A DNA stretch of 64,000 bases, taken from contig NW_026251720.1 of assembly GCF_025024155.1 (NCBI RefSeq), positions 434,001 to 498,000 on the forward strand, written 5' to 3'. The first letter of the stretch is position 1; every line of letters begins with the position of its first letter. A model generated the notes under the pieces. That model was not told where the DNA came from, ran no database searches, and saw only the letters and a program-made list of their open reading frames with translations. The DNA comes from Gamsiella multidivaricata (Eukaryota; Mortierellomycota; Mortierellomycetes; Mortierellales; Mortierellaceae). Below, piece by piece: positions 21,721 to 33,368 of this stretch. The position numbers were made by a program, and so were the translations under genes.

Positions 21721-24700
21721 TCAACGTGTTGCAATCTGGACAAAGCTGAACAGCTGTGAAAGGTCCACATAACGACGCGCATTCTTGTCGATATACTTGT
21801 CCGCACATGCCTTCATCTGCCGGATCAGCTCCCTGTTCTGCTCAATTTGAACACGCACTGCGCCATTCTTGTCAAAATCAATCTTCTCCAGTGCCTTGTT
21901 GACGTCAAAAATATGACTAAAGAACGACAGCTGGGTATAAAGGGCTCCGTCGGAATACTATCACAAGAAAATTATAGTCAATTAATAAGTTATCTAAATG
22001 CATAGTTGTGTACAGCAGCCACGAACCGACTGACACTTACTTCGCTGCGCATGCTGCCTCGGCATCCCTCGACAAGGCACCGGCGACCCACAACACTGAC
22101 CATCCTCGTCCGGTTGCGGCAGCCCTGATCGTCGCAAACCACCCATCCTTGATAGTATCTCTGAATATACTTCCGGATCGCCCCTGTTAGCTGCACGCTT
22201 GCGGATGCTGGTTGAGCGATCGACTTACAGTTGGGACATTGAAGGCCAAAGTAGCCTGTCGAGTTCTAATCAATAAAATAAGTTGTCGGGTTATTAACAG
22301 CACAGGCAATAACACCCATAACAGTCTCAGTGTTTGTCAATGTTCATGATCGATACGTACTGTCTCCATCAAGAGTGCGGAGCAGGCATATGTTGCTTGG
22401 CAAGCTCGACACCGCAGTTCCAGGGGTGCAGCATCCTTGAAACGCTCCGCATCAGATAATTGAGACGCCAGCGTCTGCAACTCCTCCTCCTGTGCAGTTG
22501 CCCGAACTGCCGATCTGAACTTTGACGTATCCAAGCCAAGGCATTCCGCCAATCGCGTTGCATCCGTGCCCTCGATAGGGTCACACAGACGTTCCAGGGG
22601 TGGATGGATCTGCTGGTTCAAGTAATACTCGTAATCTATGAAGACAGAAATGAAAGTTGGTGTTACTTTGCCGTCGCTGTGTTCCTTCATCCGGAAATGT
22701 TCTGTCGTCGTGATCGAATAAACACTTACCAATAGTAAGGCCTGATCCTGGTTCCAACACTTCTTCCGGATGATAAGCCCGTTCTGCATAGCTTCCTTTG
22801 TGCGTTGGCGAGTTCTCGTCTATGCAGATAACGTATGGAACGGTATCGCCTGCTCTGATACTAACGCCCTTGCGTTTAAGTCTGAGTGCGACCTGGACAT
22901 GCGGCTGCGACTTGGCGTCAGCATAGTCTTCGGGTGCTTTAGTTAGACCCTAAAATAGATATTTTTTTGTACAGTTGCTTGTTAGTTCGTATTCAGCAGA
23001 GGCGCGGCAAGCAAGCGCTTTTGAGGTCCTTAAAATGGGTACCTTGTTGACAATGAACATATCCATAGGAATAAGACCCTTCCGAGTCTCCTCGCCGACT
23101 TTGCGAAGGTAGCTATGAATATTCTCAATAACTTGTTCTTGGTCCTGATCGTTGCTCGAGAGGATCTCTGTCAAAACGTACCTATATTATGAAAAATGAC
23201 ACCGGCCAGCATTAACCTCTTGACCAAGCCAACATCACGCGGAGCAGTTGCCAAGTACTACTTACTCAGAGACATCCCGACTCAGTGCACACCAGTCTCG
23301 ACGAACCATATCCAAACCCTTTCTCTCCTGAATGGTCTCGTACTTGCCATTCTTCTCAACGACCATCAGGGCTGCATACTTCTTCTTCTTCAAAAGTAGC
23401 ATCCGCTGGTACATCCCATCCATTTCGATCTCCAGCAGTTTATACCGAGTATTGACAATCTTTTTCAAACCCTCAGCGATCGGTTTGACCTCCTCGACCT
23501 TCCTTGTGTTCGTATTAATCATGATTGAATCCGTGTCTCCATAAATGACCTATAGGATAACAGTGTACATGGCGGTCAGACACCTTGAGCATTTCAAATC
23601 GCCAGCTCAGCTTATCAAAGAAAGCGGCAGATAAACTTACATCGAGTCCGCTTTCCGTGGCAAGGTCGACTGTATTTTGCAGAATCTCTCGTCCTCTTGA
23701 TGTAATCAACATGGCAAGCGGCTTCGCGTAAAATCTCGAATAAGCAGCTCCAAGACAACCGTACATCGAATTAGCTGTCAGCTTGAGACCCTTCTGACGA
23801 ATGTCGTACTGAAAATGTGATCGGCAAAAAAGGGTATCATCATAGTTAAGATCAGTTTGTCAAGAAAAAGACATGATACGTTCCCGATAACAAAAAGAGT
23901 TGCACGTAAAATACACGTACCTCTTCGTATTTAACACCTGTAGCGGTCTTCATCAGCTTCTTGACTTCTCTTCTGCGCTCGACCAGATTCGCAAGAAGCT
24001 TTGGTAGAATTCCCTGTGGCAGACCCTCCTCTGGATAATCCGGAAGCGCATCATCATCCTATAGTAGAAAAAAAGTGAGTAGTTAGAGCACTGCAAGAAA
24101 AGCAAGACGCAGCTCAGAACCTGCTGCTGACTACTCTAAAAACGCAAATGCCTACCTTTTCCTTGTCATGCTTGACCGTCGTAAAGCAGATGTTGTACTC
24201 CTGGATAATCGAGGGATACAAACTGTTGAAATCCAACAGCAACACAAAATGGTCGTAGAACCCCTTCTTGGGTTCCAGGACCAAACCTCCCGAGTACTGG
24301 GGTTTGCGTCTCGTTCCCTTCTTCGGTGCAGTCGCATCATCCTGATCGTCCACATCCATTCCATTGACCATTGGTGGTGCCTCCTTGTCTTTGTAAAAGG
24401 ACTTGTCTGGACAGATGTACTTGTTTCGATGGAACTCGTGTAACAGAAGATACTCATTTCGCACAGCACGGCCAGCAGTCAGCGTCATCGACCATAGGTT
24501 TCCCGAAAGCGACGTCAGTTGTTTTGAAAGGGGCAGTAGCTGCAGTGAAAACATGAGTTCTGCGCAAAGGTATGTGTCGAAATCAATATGGCGTAACATC
24601 TTCTCGAGCTCCTCCGCACGACTAAACTGCGACGGGATTTTCTCGTAGTTGACATCCTCGCGGTTGATTTTTAGTTGAATCGACACTAGATTCGTCAAGC

Positions 24701-27700
24701 TGTAACTCTTCGCACGAACATGTTCCTTCGCTCCAATGTAGGTGTCGCACATAAGTCGTCCCGACATGATGTTCTTCTCCTGCGCTGTCGTATCTCCCAT
24801 TCCTCCTGCGCCTGCTTGAAGCTTGGGCCAACTATTGCCGACCATTCGAAAATATCGTTACCACAACTACATCTTCCATCATATAATAAAGAATATTCAT
24901 GACAAGGGTAAAGTCCCTACATTGTACGGCGAAGTCTTCCAATACTGGACCAATGGTCAGCTTTCGTATGCTTCATGCGGTGGAGCAGCACATCGAGATC
25001 GAACCCCACAAAGTTGTGCCCGACAATAACATCGGGATCAGAGCTGCGGATGCGAGCGAGCAACAGGTTCAGCAGCGATCGTTCAGACGCCTGCTTCACA
25101 ATCTTGACCTTGCTCTTCTTGATAACATCGTCAAACATCGGCGGGAATGGGGAAGTTTCCAGCTTGCGAATATATGTCTGTTTCGACACAATCCTCCTAT
25201 TGTTCTCCACGGGCTCATCCAAGCGAACTAAAATTTTGGCAGGAAATGTATGTCGTGATGAGTACCAATTGTATCTCCACTTATCGCAGATATTAGAATA
25301 CGTCCTAGCTTCACTTCACGAACCTTCATGGTAGACAGAGGTGCTCGCAGCAACGACCTCGTTCGACTTGTCCTTGGGGTTGAGAACCGTTCTCAAACTG
25401 AGCGACATGACACACAAGGGTGGTGGCGGGAGATCGGACGAGTCATTCAGTGGTTTAATGTCCTTTGGATTGCCTACTGTAAACTCGCTCTTACACCATG
25501 AAACCTACAAATTTGGTACATTCTATTAGTACATACACTCTGAAAATATAACATACCCCCGAGTGCCAATTCACAATTACAATTGTTTACCTTGGTATTG
25601 TTCATCTTTGCCTGTTTGATTTCCAGCCACGATGGACCCATCAAGTTGCGCTTGATTATAAAGTGCTCCAGAGCGCTTGTATTCGCACCAAAAACATGGC
25701 TGAAAGTCTCGCCTTTGAGATCCGTTGGCAGACTTGGCACTATAGGAACCATAGCAGGCGATAGCAAGGAGTTAATACTTAACAATTAAGGCGGCTCCGA
25801 TACGATTTTAGATCATCCAGCAGGGAGATGCCACCTACAGGAATAATTATAAACGACCTTGAGATACTCAGCAGAGGACGGAATCCCTGGTAAATCAAAG
25901 GCGTATTTCCTCTCCACTTGTTTTGCGGCCCATGTCGTGACCTTGTACGATTGTAGGATCTCCCCAAATTCCGTGTAGACGTCCTCCATACCGACATCAA
26001 TTTCGGTCTCATTGCCTTGCTTGTCGACCCGTTTAGCACGGGGCAGGAGAAAAATATTGCGCTCCATATTGTGTACCGCAACACAACAGCTGATGTGGGT
26101 GTTTGATGCTCTTTGTAAAACCTAGAAATCCCGAATTGATGGTGTACTTTAGTACTAGCTTTGAGAAAGCATCCAAATGATCGCTCCATGTCATCTTGAA
26201 ATGAATACGATGAGGCATACCTTTCCAAACAGATAGATAATACCACGAACTTCACATGCGTCAATCCAGTACATCCTCAGCGTGCCGTCCTCCTCCTTGA
26301 TGCTAGCTTCCTGAATATCAGTGGCGCTGTCCGTCTCGACCTTGGTCTCTGCATGCACCTGATTGAGAGAGTCGTCGACAGTCATCCAGTCCTGACGAGA
26401 GTAGCTCTCGAGCTGCTTGATAACAGTTGCCTTTTCCTTCTTACTCGTGTCGTTCACCAACTTCATAGGTGCTCTGGATTCCTTGACCGCAATATTCTTC
26501 ACCGCCAGCGGTGTATAGTCCTCGTCGTTGACCTGGAAGGGGTTGTGCTCGGTCTCCCACTTGATTTCCCTCTTCACTGCGATCTCGGGTGGTGGTGTTT
26601 CCTCCACAACATCATAGGCGTCATAGATATCATCCTGTTCAAACGCCTCCATTCTCGAAGCCAGGCTCCGTGGGATATCGTCAAACTCCTCGTCCTTGAT
26701 CTTTAGAGGACCCATTTTCGAAATGAGAACCCGCTATTTGATGCCATAGACGAGAAGAAAAAAAAAAGATTAGGCAAGGATCAGGTCATAATCTTTGAAA
26801 CGATGCAAGCAAAGAGACTATATGCTTACCGTAGGGGTCTGGAGTACGGCTTTTTTGCTAGGCAGGAGCGGCTTCTTCGTAGGAGTGGTATCGACCGGGT
26901 CATCCAAGTCCTGAAGAAGCGAAGCTACGAAATTATCATCGGCTGCGGATTGTTTGGTCTATTGAGAGCGGAAATGAATCGGTAGCATTAGTCATAGCCT
27001 AAATCAGGGTAGGGTTATACGGCCTAAACCTCAACTCGATCCATTTATCATACCTGTACAGGTCTCGCGACTCTAGGTCGTGATTCGGCCTTCATGAATG
27101 CATCCAAGATGTTCTCCTTTGCTTTGGGTTTCGGAGCATCTTTGTGAGAGCTTTTTCCCTTTCCATTCTTCTTGGATCCTATGTGTCATAACGTTGCGGA
27201 TGAAAAGGATGTCTGTGAGAAAGAAAACAAGAATATTGACCAACCAAGAAGCCTCGAGCATAGTGTTCAAAGTGGCATAGATACCTTTGGTTGATGTTTC
27301 TCCATCCGGGTATTCGTCAGAGTAGTATCCCCGCTCTCCATCATCGTCATCGTCCTCATAAACATAACCTCGACCATCATCATCCTCTACAAAGTCGTCA
27401 TGATCCTGCCGCAGCCTCTTATTCAGCCTGTCGTCGGCAATTTCGTCGTACAGATCCTCCGCCTCGGCAACCTATCAAGATGAAAAAATAAAATAAAATA
27501 CCGACGGCTTAGTAAATAGTGCGGAGAAAGAGCTGGTTGGCATGGCTTAAGTGCCAAATAGATGTAGCCGAGATTGCATCTCACAGTGTCCCGTACCTCG
27601 TATTGATGAATGCGCGACACGCCTGCCTCTTTTGCTGCTCTAGCGGCCTTGAGCTGAGCAATGGCCGAGCTGCTTGACCGTTCCGTGGCCCTGCGTTTTA

Positions 27701-27713
27701 TCCTGCCGCTCAT
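21721..27713 (-). CDS. POL1: DNA polymerase alpha catalytic subunit
   Basis: B-family polymerase that, with primase, starts each Okazaki fragment. Eighteen exons: 27597-27713, 27285-27471, 27054-27178, 26830-26958, 26221-26733, 25839-26121, 25591-25739, 25324-25504, 24921-25227, 24156-24831, 23921-24058, 23641-23808, 23266-23549, 23043-23181, 22730-22949, 22361-22635, 22041-22265, 21721-21957. All phases agree, giving 1450 residues, close to human POLA1. The N-terminal Pol-alpha domain includes [10 protein letters not shown]. Polymerase motifs are [10 protein letters not shown] (864-873), [12 protein letters not shown] (from 944) and YGDTDS (994-999). The exonuclease-like domain is present, as in all family members where it is inactive. 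The C-terminal Cys-rich region has [20 protein letters not shown] and C..GC pairs for the zinc and iron-sulfur-type modules that bind the B subunit. Confidence 0.97.
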
Positions 27714-28717
27714 GTTGGGGAGGTGTGGGGAGGAGATGAAGGAAAGTGCCGAACAGAGAAACGACTAGGGATAAACAAAAAACGCGCTTGGAACAGACAC
27801 ACAGAGAAAATCAGAAATCACGGCCAAGATAAACAAAAACACTGAACGCGCTTTTTAATTTGACTGCTTTTGGATCGCCGCGATTTTGCACCACTGGAAA
27901 AAGAGGCCCAGCTGAATATCTGCCACTGAAAAAAAAAAAAAATCCATCGTAACCGTATCCTAGTCGCAGCATGTTTCAGTGGATAATGTTTGCTCCACAT
28001 TACCGAGGAGATTGAGGGGGAGGGGAGGTAAAAAGCAAAAATCAATATCAGTTGCTGGACCACACGTAACCAAGAAGCAGGTAGACCATTCCAGTTGTGG
28101 CGAGGGCCGTTCCTGAATTGGAGAAACAGCCATGCAGTTGAAGAGCGGTGTAACGGTTTTTGCAGTTACGGAAAGCTGGATGACCAATAGCAACTGAGCA
28201 ACGAGGTCTAAGATATTGGTGTGCTCCAGCCCAATATGGTTATCCTCGACAAGTCCATGTAGAGCATCATCTCTTTCGTTCTCCTTCTAAAAGACCCATC
28301 AACATCAGCAGGCATCAACACCAGGATCGGCGCAGAAGACGCTCATACGATTTCGTCGTTGAATTAGTCTTGTCATCGGATTCAGCTGGATCAGTCCAGG
28401 GGCAAACAGATCATTACTGGACAAACGCACTAGCCCGTGCGCATTGCTCTCTTTGGGCATACACACATACCTCAGGAAACAGCGTTCTTTTGTCCGCCCC
28501 TGCTTTTGATACTCACCAGTACGCACGAACTGTCTGCCTTCTTCATTGCCATTATCACAACCATTCAAGATGCCACCTGTAAGATACTATACGACTCGGC
28601 TATATTTTTTGTATTTTACCTCTGATATTTTCTCTATGGTGCTGGATCTCACACGCATGCATTGATTCAATGTTTCAATATCTCTAGTTACGACCGCCGA
28701 TCTACTCGGCGCGGGAC
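27714..28717. other. Divergent intergenic region between POL1 and the GT31/GT32 gene
   Basis: Should hold the promoters of both genes. An A-tract is at 27928-27940. No open frame with a recognisable motif and no strong TATA box was seen. Frames at 28305-28625 overlap one another on both strands and are rejected. Confidence 0.45.
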
Positions 28718-31700
28718 ATGCCAACGCCATACTTGAAGCTCAGTCGAGGACTCCGGGTGTTATGTCTTTGCCCAGCAGTATGGGGTATCTACATCCATCT
28801 TCAACAGGCAAATGCTATTCAGGGTCGAGATGCTCGTGCCTTGATGATGATGAAGAGCTCTGCCCTCGATAACTATGTCGGCATCTTATGGGTGAGTGGC
28901 ATTCATTTCTTTTTACTTTTTCTTTTCATTTTAGCGGACCAAATGAATCCAGGGACCAGGAATGAAAGCCATTGGGCAATACGGACATTTTCCACACTAT
29001 GACCTGACTAAATGACCTATTCTCTTACTTTTATTGTCGTATTTATTTCTTTTATTAGTGTACGCTGGGTGGTCTTTGGAGCTTCTGGTTGACGAACAAT
29101 TTGATCCGCCGCTGGTTCACCCACTACGAACCTCGCCCAGCCATGATCCGACTCTTCACCCTCGCCGTCATCTTCTGGTTCTCGGTCGTGTCCTTCGTCA
29201 GCTACTTTGGGGCCGACGAACCGATCTGGCCCTGGATGGCTATCTGTGCCATCCTCGCCGTCGCCCAGATCATCCAAACCATCCACTTTCGCTTCCGTGG
29301 CGTCTACCGCCTCGACCCCCAGCGCAACCCCCGTGGCGTCGACCCTCGCATGATCATCCTTCGAACCGTTCTCATCCCAGGAGGCGTCGTATCCTTTATC
29401 ACCATGATGATGCTCCTCCATCAGAATAACACCCGACCCTCCTCCGCCGAGACTCTTGCCTCCACAGGGGCTACGGCCATTGCTGCGATTAACGCTGCAA
29501 AGCAGATCATGGGATCCGCACAAACCCAGGTCATGATCCTGATCTTGACATCGTGGACAGAAAAAGGATTTCACAAACGGCAAACCTTTCGAGGGACGAC
29601 ACTTCGGCTCCTGCCCCCAGCATCCGCTCAGTTCGCGTTCACTTACAAGTTCATTTTAGGAGAGGCGCCGAGTCCGAGGGCGAGAGAGTCCATGGGACCC
29701 AGGATCAGGGAGGAGCAGGAAGAACACGACGATCTCTTGATCCTGCCAGTCTCGGACACGTACGAGGATTTGAGTTATAAAGTCTTCAAGGCACTGGAGT
29801 GGAGCAACAAATTCAAGTTTGATTTCCTTTGCAAGACGGACGATGATATTTTCGTGCGATGGGATGTGGTCGCTCGAGAGTTAATAGAACTGGGACCGAC
29901 ACACTATTACTGGCGGGGGCTGGGATACTGGGACATTCCACCGATCACGAACCCGGACAACAAAAACATCGACAACCAATTCAAACTCGGAGTCTTCCCG
30001 CCCTTTGTCGCCGGATCACTTTACATCTTCTCGAGAGACGTCGTCACCCTGCTCACCTATCCCGGACCACGGTTCTTCACCAAAAATGAAGACCAGAACG
30101 TCGGAATCTGGCTGTACTCCTACAACATCAAACCCATCCACGACAAACGCATCCAACAGTGGGACGTATGCGAGAACGACATGATCGCTAAACACTTCAG
30201 CGACGCCTTCACCCCTGTCGAATCCATGCATGAGATGTATCGGAACGTGATCGAACGTCGTCCTCTCTGCGAGGGCTTCCGACAAGTGTATTGTGCTGCA
30301 TGCTATTCATGCCTCGGTCGGAGCAACCACTGGAAAGACTGGGGCGTCGCCTGTGACAGTGTCAAAGGAATCACCAACCTTCAGAAAAATGGACTCTACC
30401 AAGGAAAGCTTACCGTCGATATCAAGGATCCCATGCCGACTCTCGGCGCAAGGGACGAATGGATCCTGCCAGGACTCTTGACAGACACCAGCAGTATCTA
30501 TTCGGATTCAGACGACTGGGCAAGGCTGCACTGGGCGATTTGGACTACGGATCCGGTGACGACATGGCAGCCACGACACTTCCAGGCCATCGAGACGCTC
30601 TTTGTCCACAACCCGAATGCCGTCCTCATCATCTTGTCGAATACCCTGTCCGCGGATTTCTTCGTGGACTATACCCGGCAAGGATATCGGATTCACATCC
30701 TCGCCTTCTCCAAGGACCTACTCTTAAGGCGTAAGTGGTTCTTCAGCCCCAATACCGAAGATTGGCTCAAACGATGGGACGAGTGGGCCGATGCTGGCAA
30801 GTTCTTCCCCGTACACCTGGCGGACTACTTGCGATTGGTAGCCTTGTACAAGTACGGAGGGCTTTACATGGACATGGATGCACTGTGGGTACGTGCCCCA
30901 GGGGATGGCATGACCGAGTTCATTGGCGCAGATATGTCTGATTACGATGGCGATCGAGTTTGGACCTTGGACGACAAGAACACCTATCTGGCCAACGGCG
31001 TCATGCGGTTCCAGCGCGGCCGATCCATGTTCCGACACATTGCCGACAGCTACTTTACGCTGACGAACTATGACCCCGAGTGCTTCAACTGTGGTGGTCC
31101 CAAGGCCTTTACAATGTACGTGAAGGCACATCGTGCCACACTCGAGAACAATGGCCTGAGGATTCTACCACGCGAGGCGCTCTATCCGTACAACTGGAAG
31201 GAGATCGAGGCCGCGCTCAGGCCATCCAAAAATCCAGAGGAGGAGATCCAACGGGTAGAGCAGCATGGCATTGGGCTGCACCTCTACGGTAAGGTCACGA
31301 GCAAGAAGGCAATTGAGGACGGGAGCGTCGTCGCAGCGGCCCTCAAGGTCTGGAACCTGGATATCTTTCCCAACGCGCCGCTGTCCTCACCAACCCTTCA
31401 AGGGCCCGATACACTGTACTACCCTGTTACTTCTGCGTCTTCTTCCTCGCCCCCATCACTGTTGGTGGCGCCCCAGGGCTCGCTTCTCGAAAAGGAACCC
31501 GGCACATTCCGTGGCATCGACGCTGTATTTATTAGAGGCATTCATCGGTCTGCTTCCTCCTCGAACGCTCCTATCACCAAAAAAGCGGCTGTTATCATCA
31601 CCGTGCAAGAGGGCTTCATTATCTCGGATGTCTCTGCGGCTGGCGCTCGGAGGATCGAGATGGATCTGGGCGAGAACGTGACCATGGCACAACTGAACAC

Positions 31701-31845
31701 GGCTCTGTCGAGGATACGATATGTGCCTCCATCAAGTTCATCTCGCATTTGGGATGGATCCGATCAAGTCAGGATCCAGGTATCATTCGGCGATATGCAG
31801 CGAGAACTAACTATCCCGGTCGTCCGGAGGACGATCAAGGCGTAA
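28718..31845 (+). CDS. Bimodular glycosyltransferase: membrane region, GT31-like, GT32-like, C-terminal beta domain
   Basis: Two exons, 28718-28891 and 29059-31845 (GTGAGT donor, TTATTAG acceptor), give 986 residues. The ATG at 28718 fits a protein with about five hydrophobic segments in residues 1-180 (around 10-30, 48-75, 87-110, 113-135, 156-178), so it is probably a Golgi/ER multi-pass protein. Residues about 190-470 resemble the beta-1,3-galactosyltransferase family (GT31): FLCKTDDDIFV (DxD-type site, about 315-323), PPFVAGSLYIFS and KNEDQNVGIWL. Residues about 510-790 resemble GT32/alpha-1,4-galactosyltransferase enzymes: NPNAVLIILSNTL, HLADYLRLVALYKYGGLYMDMD (DxD about 662) and CGGPKAFTMY. 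The tail (about 865-986) looks like a cadherin-like beta-sandwich (AQLNTALSRIRYVP). Substrates are unknown. Confidence 0.9.
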
Positions 31846-33368
31846 TAGGAACAGCACCCTTCCCCTCCCCCCCTGTACAATAAATCTCATATTTATTTAT
31901 TTTGGACACATAGTAACTGCAGTCTACCTGCACGATGATGGCGTCGATGAACAAATGGCGCAGAAAGCTCTATTATGCGGCCCATATAGTAAGGGGGTTG
32001 TTCTCGGTCTGACGGACTCAGACTGCACCTCAGACAATTCGGTGGCTTGTCGCTGCTGCTGCAATCGAAACGACCGCCAGCAACGGTGAGCTGGTCCAGG
32101 GCTCGTCGTACATCAATTAAAAAGCGGTCAGCGAGAAAAACAGAAACCCAAACGCAGGCCAGCACAACCCTGTTAATTCGACACATTAGTAAAAACGCAA
32201 CGTAAAAACACATTCAAACAACAACTGCTTCGTTCTGGTGAGGCAACCAGACCAGGCGAAAGTGCCCTGAGTAAATAGATGACATTTTTTCAAGCCAGCT
32301 GTGAAAAAGTCGAGCTTTAGTGTTTGAAGTGTGTCTAATTTACAAGAACGAAGGAACAGAAGATGACTTGATGCTTCACAACGATTCGGGGTCGCCGAAT
32401 GGACGGGTGTATGTTTTAAAAGATGTGCTTCAAAAATAGCCCTCTGGAATCCAGACTGTGCAGGCGAATTTGGACTGCCCTTCAGACCTGGAACGACCCC
32501 CTAAGTATACCCGTTGCGGGAAGCTCTGAATCCCTCAGTCACTGTTAAGGGGGAACCGTGGTCATCCCAACATGTGGTTGATTCTGAGCTTGCGATGGTT
32601 GTGTGGGGGGCATATCAAAGAACCCGGCCGAGGACCTGACGGGATGAAAGTCTTGAGCTAGCCGTGCGATTTTTGTACGCGCCATCAAAGGTCCCTGTGA
32701 GGGGTACGATGGCAGGTGGCGCGAATCGAAAAAAAAAAAAAACAAAAAAAAAAGCGCAACGCAGTACTCGCGGCATGCTCCAAGATATTATTCTAGCCTC
32801 CTGCATCACCGAAAAAGGGTCTTGTTTTTATTTTTATGTGCCTACATTTCCTGGTTCTGCGTGCCAAGTACTGTACTTTTTTTTTTTTTTTATGGCATGA
32901 TGCGAGTGGGTAGCACCGTACAAATACAAAAGCAAATGAACAATGGGAAGCAAATATACAAAGGGAAATGGAGCCAGCGAGTGACAAAGACAACATTAGA
33001 ATAAAAAGAACAAATCCATGCCTGTTCTTTATTCGCGCACTCTACATTGGACTGGGCGGTCAGAGTAGCGTGTGTGTGACTAGGCCCATGCCTTAAACCA
33101 ATCTCAATCCAGGCAGCCAACAGGTGAAATTAAGAATCGATGACTGAATTTTGGATCTATTGTACAAACTATACAGAGTGGAACGAGAAGAGCACGATAC
33201 TATAACAATGGCAGCCTATTGCTGTAAGACGGGAGGCCAACGAAGAGGAGAGAGGGCGGGTAATCATGAACTGAATGTGCAAGTATGAACAGGAAACAAG
33301 TGAATAAGAAAAGACAAGAAAAAGAAAAAGAAAAATATCATCCGAATCATCATCATCATCGGCCTTCC
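31846..33368. other. Convergent intergenic region, no gene seen
   Basis: Lies between the 3' ends of the GT31/GT32 gene and KCS1. It contains the poly(A) signal at 31879-31884, A-rich tracts at 32729-32752 and 32878-32892 and a GAAAAA-like run near 33310. A short minus-strand frame (MARTKIARLAQDFHP, near 32690) is too short and isolated to call. Confidence 0.45.
31879..31884 (+). terminator. Poly(A) signal AATAAA of the GT31/GT32 gene
   Basis: AATAAA 34 nt after the stop codon, followed by a T-rich stretch. Confidence 0.55.

Noticed and set aside
22190..22235. Apparent intron in POL1 (GTAAGT.. to ..CTAACAG) within the Cys-rich region
   Set aside because: Reading straight through gives [25 protein letters not shown], which matches the family pattern; splicing would destroy the Cys.
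32545..32745. Short frame MARTKIARLAQ resembling a histone H3 start
   Set aside because: The similarity ends after a few residues and the frame is only 46 codons after the ATG.
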